Shown here one piece after another: positions 61,201-64,000 of a stretch of DNA of 64,000 bases (positions within the stretch are counted from its first letter, which is position 1; every line of letters starts with the position of its first letter). The position numbers and the translations under genes were made by a program. Below the pieces are notes generated by a model. The model had not been told where the DNA came from. It ran no database searches and worked only from the letters and a program-made list of their open reading frames with translations. The DNA comes from Pyrocephalus nanus (lineage: Eukaryota > Chordata > Aves > Passeriformes > Tyrannidae): the NCBI GenBank assembly GCA_038380795.1, contig CM076261.1:34187866-34251865 (forward strand), written 5' to 3'.

Positions 61201-62929
61201 TCCATTAGCAAACAGCTACATATCCTTTTCTGTCTGAGACAACCTGTCTTACCCTCAATCGTATACTTTAGATTCACTGAAAGTTACACTTTTATTCTTG
61301 AAGATCTAAAGATAGATACAGTTCTTGGCTCTCTAAAGACAGATTCAGTTCTTGGCTTAAATTCTGGATTTATTTTTAAGGTATTTTGTTAGATTTTATT
61401 TCAACTTAATCACATTCCTTAAAAACCTAAATAATTGAACTTTAGAAATTCAAACATAGTATGCCAAATCAATCAGCTTGTAAGACAACAAAACACTGCT
61501 ATGGTAACACATAAATTTTCTAGTCCTTATTGTAATAAATTATCTTTTCTTGTCAAATGACGCTTTCTATATATGGAAGTGTCTTATACTTCTATATACA
61601 GACACCTACCAGACGCGTCTCAGTGAGTTTTTCACTATTACTGTGTGAATAATACGGTGGGTTTTAACCAGATAAACTAAGAAGAAAATACATAAATACC
61701 ATTAACTGAGAAACAGATAAAGTGCCTTGGCAAAGGCAAGTGGCTGGAAGATTTAAGAATTATCTGAGAAGAATGCCAGTGTATGCCTTTTTGATCGGTA
61801 CATGCAGATCCACAAAACCTCATTTTGCACCATTTCCAGGTTTTTTTTGCTATCCTTCCTTCCTAGTTACCTTCTGTGGTAACTTTCTTACAAGCATTCC
61901 TAGCAGTAGGGTTCATTGCAAGTCTGGGATCACACAAGAGAAACAAACAAATTCCTTTCCCAGCATGCATTTGCACATAAAGCTGAACCCAGCCTCGTAA
62001 GTCATCTCTGTTCATCATTAAAACTGTGTTTCAGTTTTTATGTCATATAGTTAGAATAAAACAGAAAAAAGTCAATGTTTTGAATATATGATATCTCTTT
62101 TTTTCTCTTTTCTAGAAAAGTGAGCTATTTTCAATAATATAGTTGTTATATACAAATATTTAGCATTAAATATATTGTTTAAATTATTTTCCTATTGATT
62201 ATTTAGTTCAGCTGCTGCAAGCATGAAATTAAATCCATCTTTTAAGAAACATTTTGCCTCAGTATCTCAGTAAGTAAAATATTGTCATCACTAGGAGGAA
62301 TGTATTAATGCTGTAATAGCTCTGCAAGACTTCAGAACCAGAACCTGTTTTTCTTGGTTTCCCTGGGCATCCTCAGATTCACAGGTTGGTTGTTTCAGCT
62401 TATTTTGCTCTATTAGCAATTAACAAGCAATGAGATTTTTATTGCCTAATTTATTTCAGTTTTGCTTAGCACTGAAAAACTGCATCTTATGTCCATTGTA
62501 ATAATTTTTATATATTTTGGTAGGCAGCAAACTTATGATAGTGTGCAATTACTCTGTCACACCAGCATAATAATGTGATTGAGTGGAGGCATACGATGAT
62601 AGCATAAGCCTTGTGAGTGATAGCACAGGATAAAATGAAGAGCTATGAATGATTCATTAATAAGCATTACATGCCATCATCAGGATGTAACTCTGGAAGC
62701 TGGGCAAAACCTGCTGTCGGGGTAACAAAACAAAGAAGAAACATGCAACAAATACAAAAAATACCATATAAAGTAATTTCAGAGGCAATGTGACCATCAA
62801 AAGTGTCAAAGAGGAGCTCCAAGGAGGCAGCCAAGTAACACAAATTTGCCGGAAAGAGGGACAGCACAAGGGACTACAAATAGGCACATCATTTCCCTGA
62901 GTACTCACCTCCAAAGCTCTCTGGATCCC
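58209..62929. other. Intergenic DNA, nothing firmly recognised
   Basis: No dispersed repeat was identified. Two opposed-frame regions (60322-60705 minus; 60662-60952 plus) have no recognisable domain. A block at about 59060-59460 resembles conserved noncoding sequence by its mix of TAAT-type and other short motifs. A 27-bp-period duplication is at 61306-61357, and an imperfect 11-bp hairpin (TATATGGAAGT/ACTTCTATATA) at about 61570-61600. Confidence 0.45.
61306..61357. repeat. 27-bp-period tandem duplication
   Basis: CTAAAGATAGATACAGTTCT at 61306 and CTAAAGACAGATTCAGTTCT at 61333, each followed by TGGCT. The two units differ at two positions of 25. Confidence 0.85.
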
Positions 62930-63125
62930 GAAGGTATCTCTGGATGGCATCCCTTCCATCAAGAGTATCAAACACACCACCCACCTTGTTGTCACCTACA
63001 AACTTGCTGACATTGCCTGAAGTTCCACTGTCCATGTCCCTGATAAAAATATTAACCAATGCCTATCCCAGTACTAACTCTGAGCAACACCACTTGTCAC
63101 TGGACATAATTGTGGGTATTGGAAA
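62930..63125 (-). mobile_element. Old CR1 RT-domain fragment, minus strand
   Basis: TATCTCTGGATGGCATCCCT, ACCTTGTTGTCACCTACAAA and GAGCAACACCACTTGTCACT follow the order of the CR1 RT region seen at 1330-1500 in the younger copy. Indels break the frame, so no RT motif is readable. Both ends are eroded and no 3' terminus is present. Confidence 0.82.
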
Positions 63126-64000
63126 CCACATAATAGTGGTTTCTCTTCAGTTTGATTAAAAAGGCTTCAACATAGATTACAATACTTATGTAAAGTTATA
63201 ATTTAAAAAAAATATATTGCTAGCTAAGAAGAAATGAGGTCAAATATAAATGAGTACATATAAGTATTATAGGTATATAATTTCAAACAACGTTTCAAAG
63301 AAAATAGAAAACCTATGAAATAATACAATGCAAATATTTTTTCTGATATTATGGAATATTCCATTCTTGTGAAATAGTACTTCATAATAAAAGAGCTTTA
63401 ACTAATGGCAGCAAGATGATGAAGAAGAATAAAGATAGGAAGGTATCGGCAGAAAAAAATTTTGAAAAGTTTGTAACATGTTTCAAAAACCAAGAAGGCA
63501 TCTCAGTAAATGGATGTTGATTGCATGGGAAAGCACTAGAATTATCTTAGCGATGTTGTTTCAGACAACTGAGGAGAAGTCTTTAAGGATAATATAAATG
63601 TGTCCCAAAGTCCCCTGTCCTTCAAATTTTTTTACTGTATACCATTCTATGGTGTTTAAATATGTTGAAATATATTATAAAAATGTCGTTATTAGAAATA
63701 ATCTAATACAAAACCGGCTGAAGAATATATTTTAACGTGGTTTGCATCTTCCCCTTACACTGTGACGAATTATTTTCAACTGCATGCTGCCAAAGATTAA
63801 ATAGCTTTTAAGGCCACAGCATTAGAAAGGTAGTATGAAAACTGAAGAATATCAGTTTATCATTTCAAATCTTCTCTTGACTCACCTGAAAAGCAACCCC
63901 AGAGCATGTGCCATCAAAAAAAAAAGACTATGTCCTCATCAGGGACTGCCATATCATGTTATAAAGGGGGCGGTGGGGAAGTATCTTTTTTTTGTTGTTT
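63126..64000. other. AT-rich intergenic DNA, nothing recognised
   Basis: No gene or repeat could be supported up to the window edge. Confidence 0.55.

Overview
The window looks like a gene-poor, AT-rich stretch of a bird nuclear genome. The evidence is the repeat content. There are many fragments of CR1-type non-LTR retrotransposons, several keeping the typical CR1 3' end of 8-bp ATTCTRTG-like units. There are also solo LTRs of endogenous retroviruses that read like families common in neoavian birds, and no Alu, B1 or L1-like sequence was seen. No host protein-coding gene, tRNA, rRNA or CRISPR array could be supported. Nearly all of the longer open reading frames fall in CR1 reverse-transcriptase remnants, LTRs or low-complexity A/C tracts.

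Layout. A minus-strand CR1 (about 512-1570) opens the window. A 16-bp tandem array with kappaB-like sites lies at 4087-4143. An LTR-like repeat of about 1.3 kb (7124 to about 8425) has a diverged second copy at 29009 to about 30240. A minus-strand solo LTR (9063-10181) is flanked by a perfect 6-bp target-site duplication. The middle (10.2-29 kb) is mostly unannotatable AT-rich DNA with two plus-strand CR1 copies (about 20670-21145 and 24665-25138). From 31 to 41 kb there is a probable LTR (about 31650-32560) and a solo LTR (33490-34430) with a second, unrelated LTR nested inside it (33922-34280). Two more CR1 fragments, a perfect 36-bp palindrome (35545-35580) and a CpG-rich LTR (about 39517-40159) follow. 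A sister copy of the 33.5-kb LTR lies at 50710-51294. Near the right end a minus-strand CR1 (56381-58208) is split by a 1027-bp solo LTR. An old minus-strand CR1 RT fragment (about 62930-63125) is close to the edge.

The genes do not form a pathway; this is a record of successive retroelement insertions. The relative order is readable in two places: an LTR inserted into a CR1 at 56.4-58.2 kb, and an LTR inserted into an LTR at 33.5-34.4 kb. The signals most worth checking are a CTCF-like motif in a threefold repeat within the 56.6-kb LTR, the palindrome with an adjacent inverted repeat at 35.5 kb, the kappaB-like array at 4.1 kb and the unclassified repeat pair at 7.1/29.0 kb. I did not find a convincing new biological system. 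Family names come from recognition by eye, and no database was consulted.
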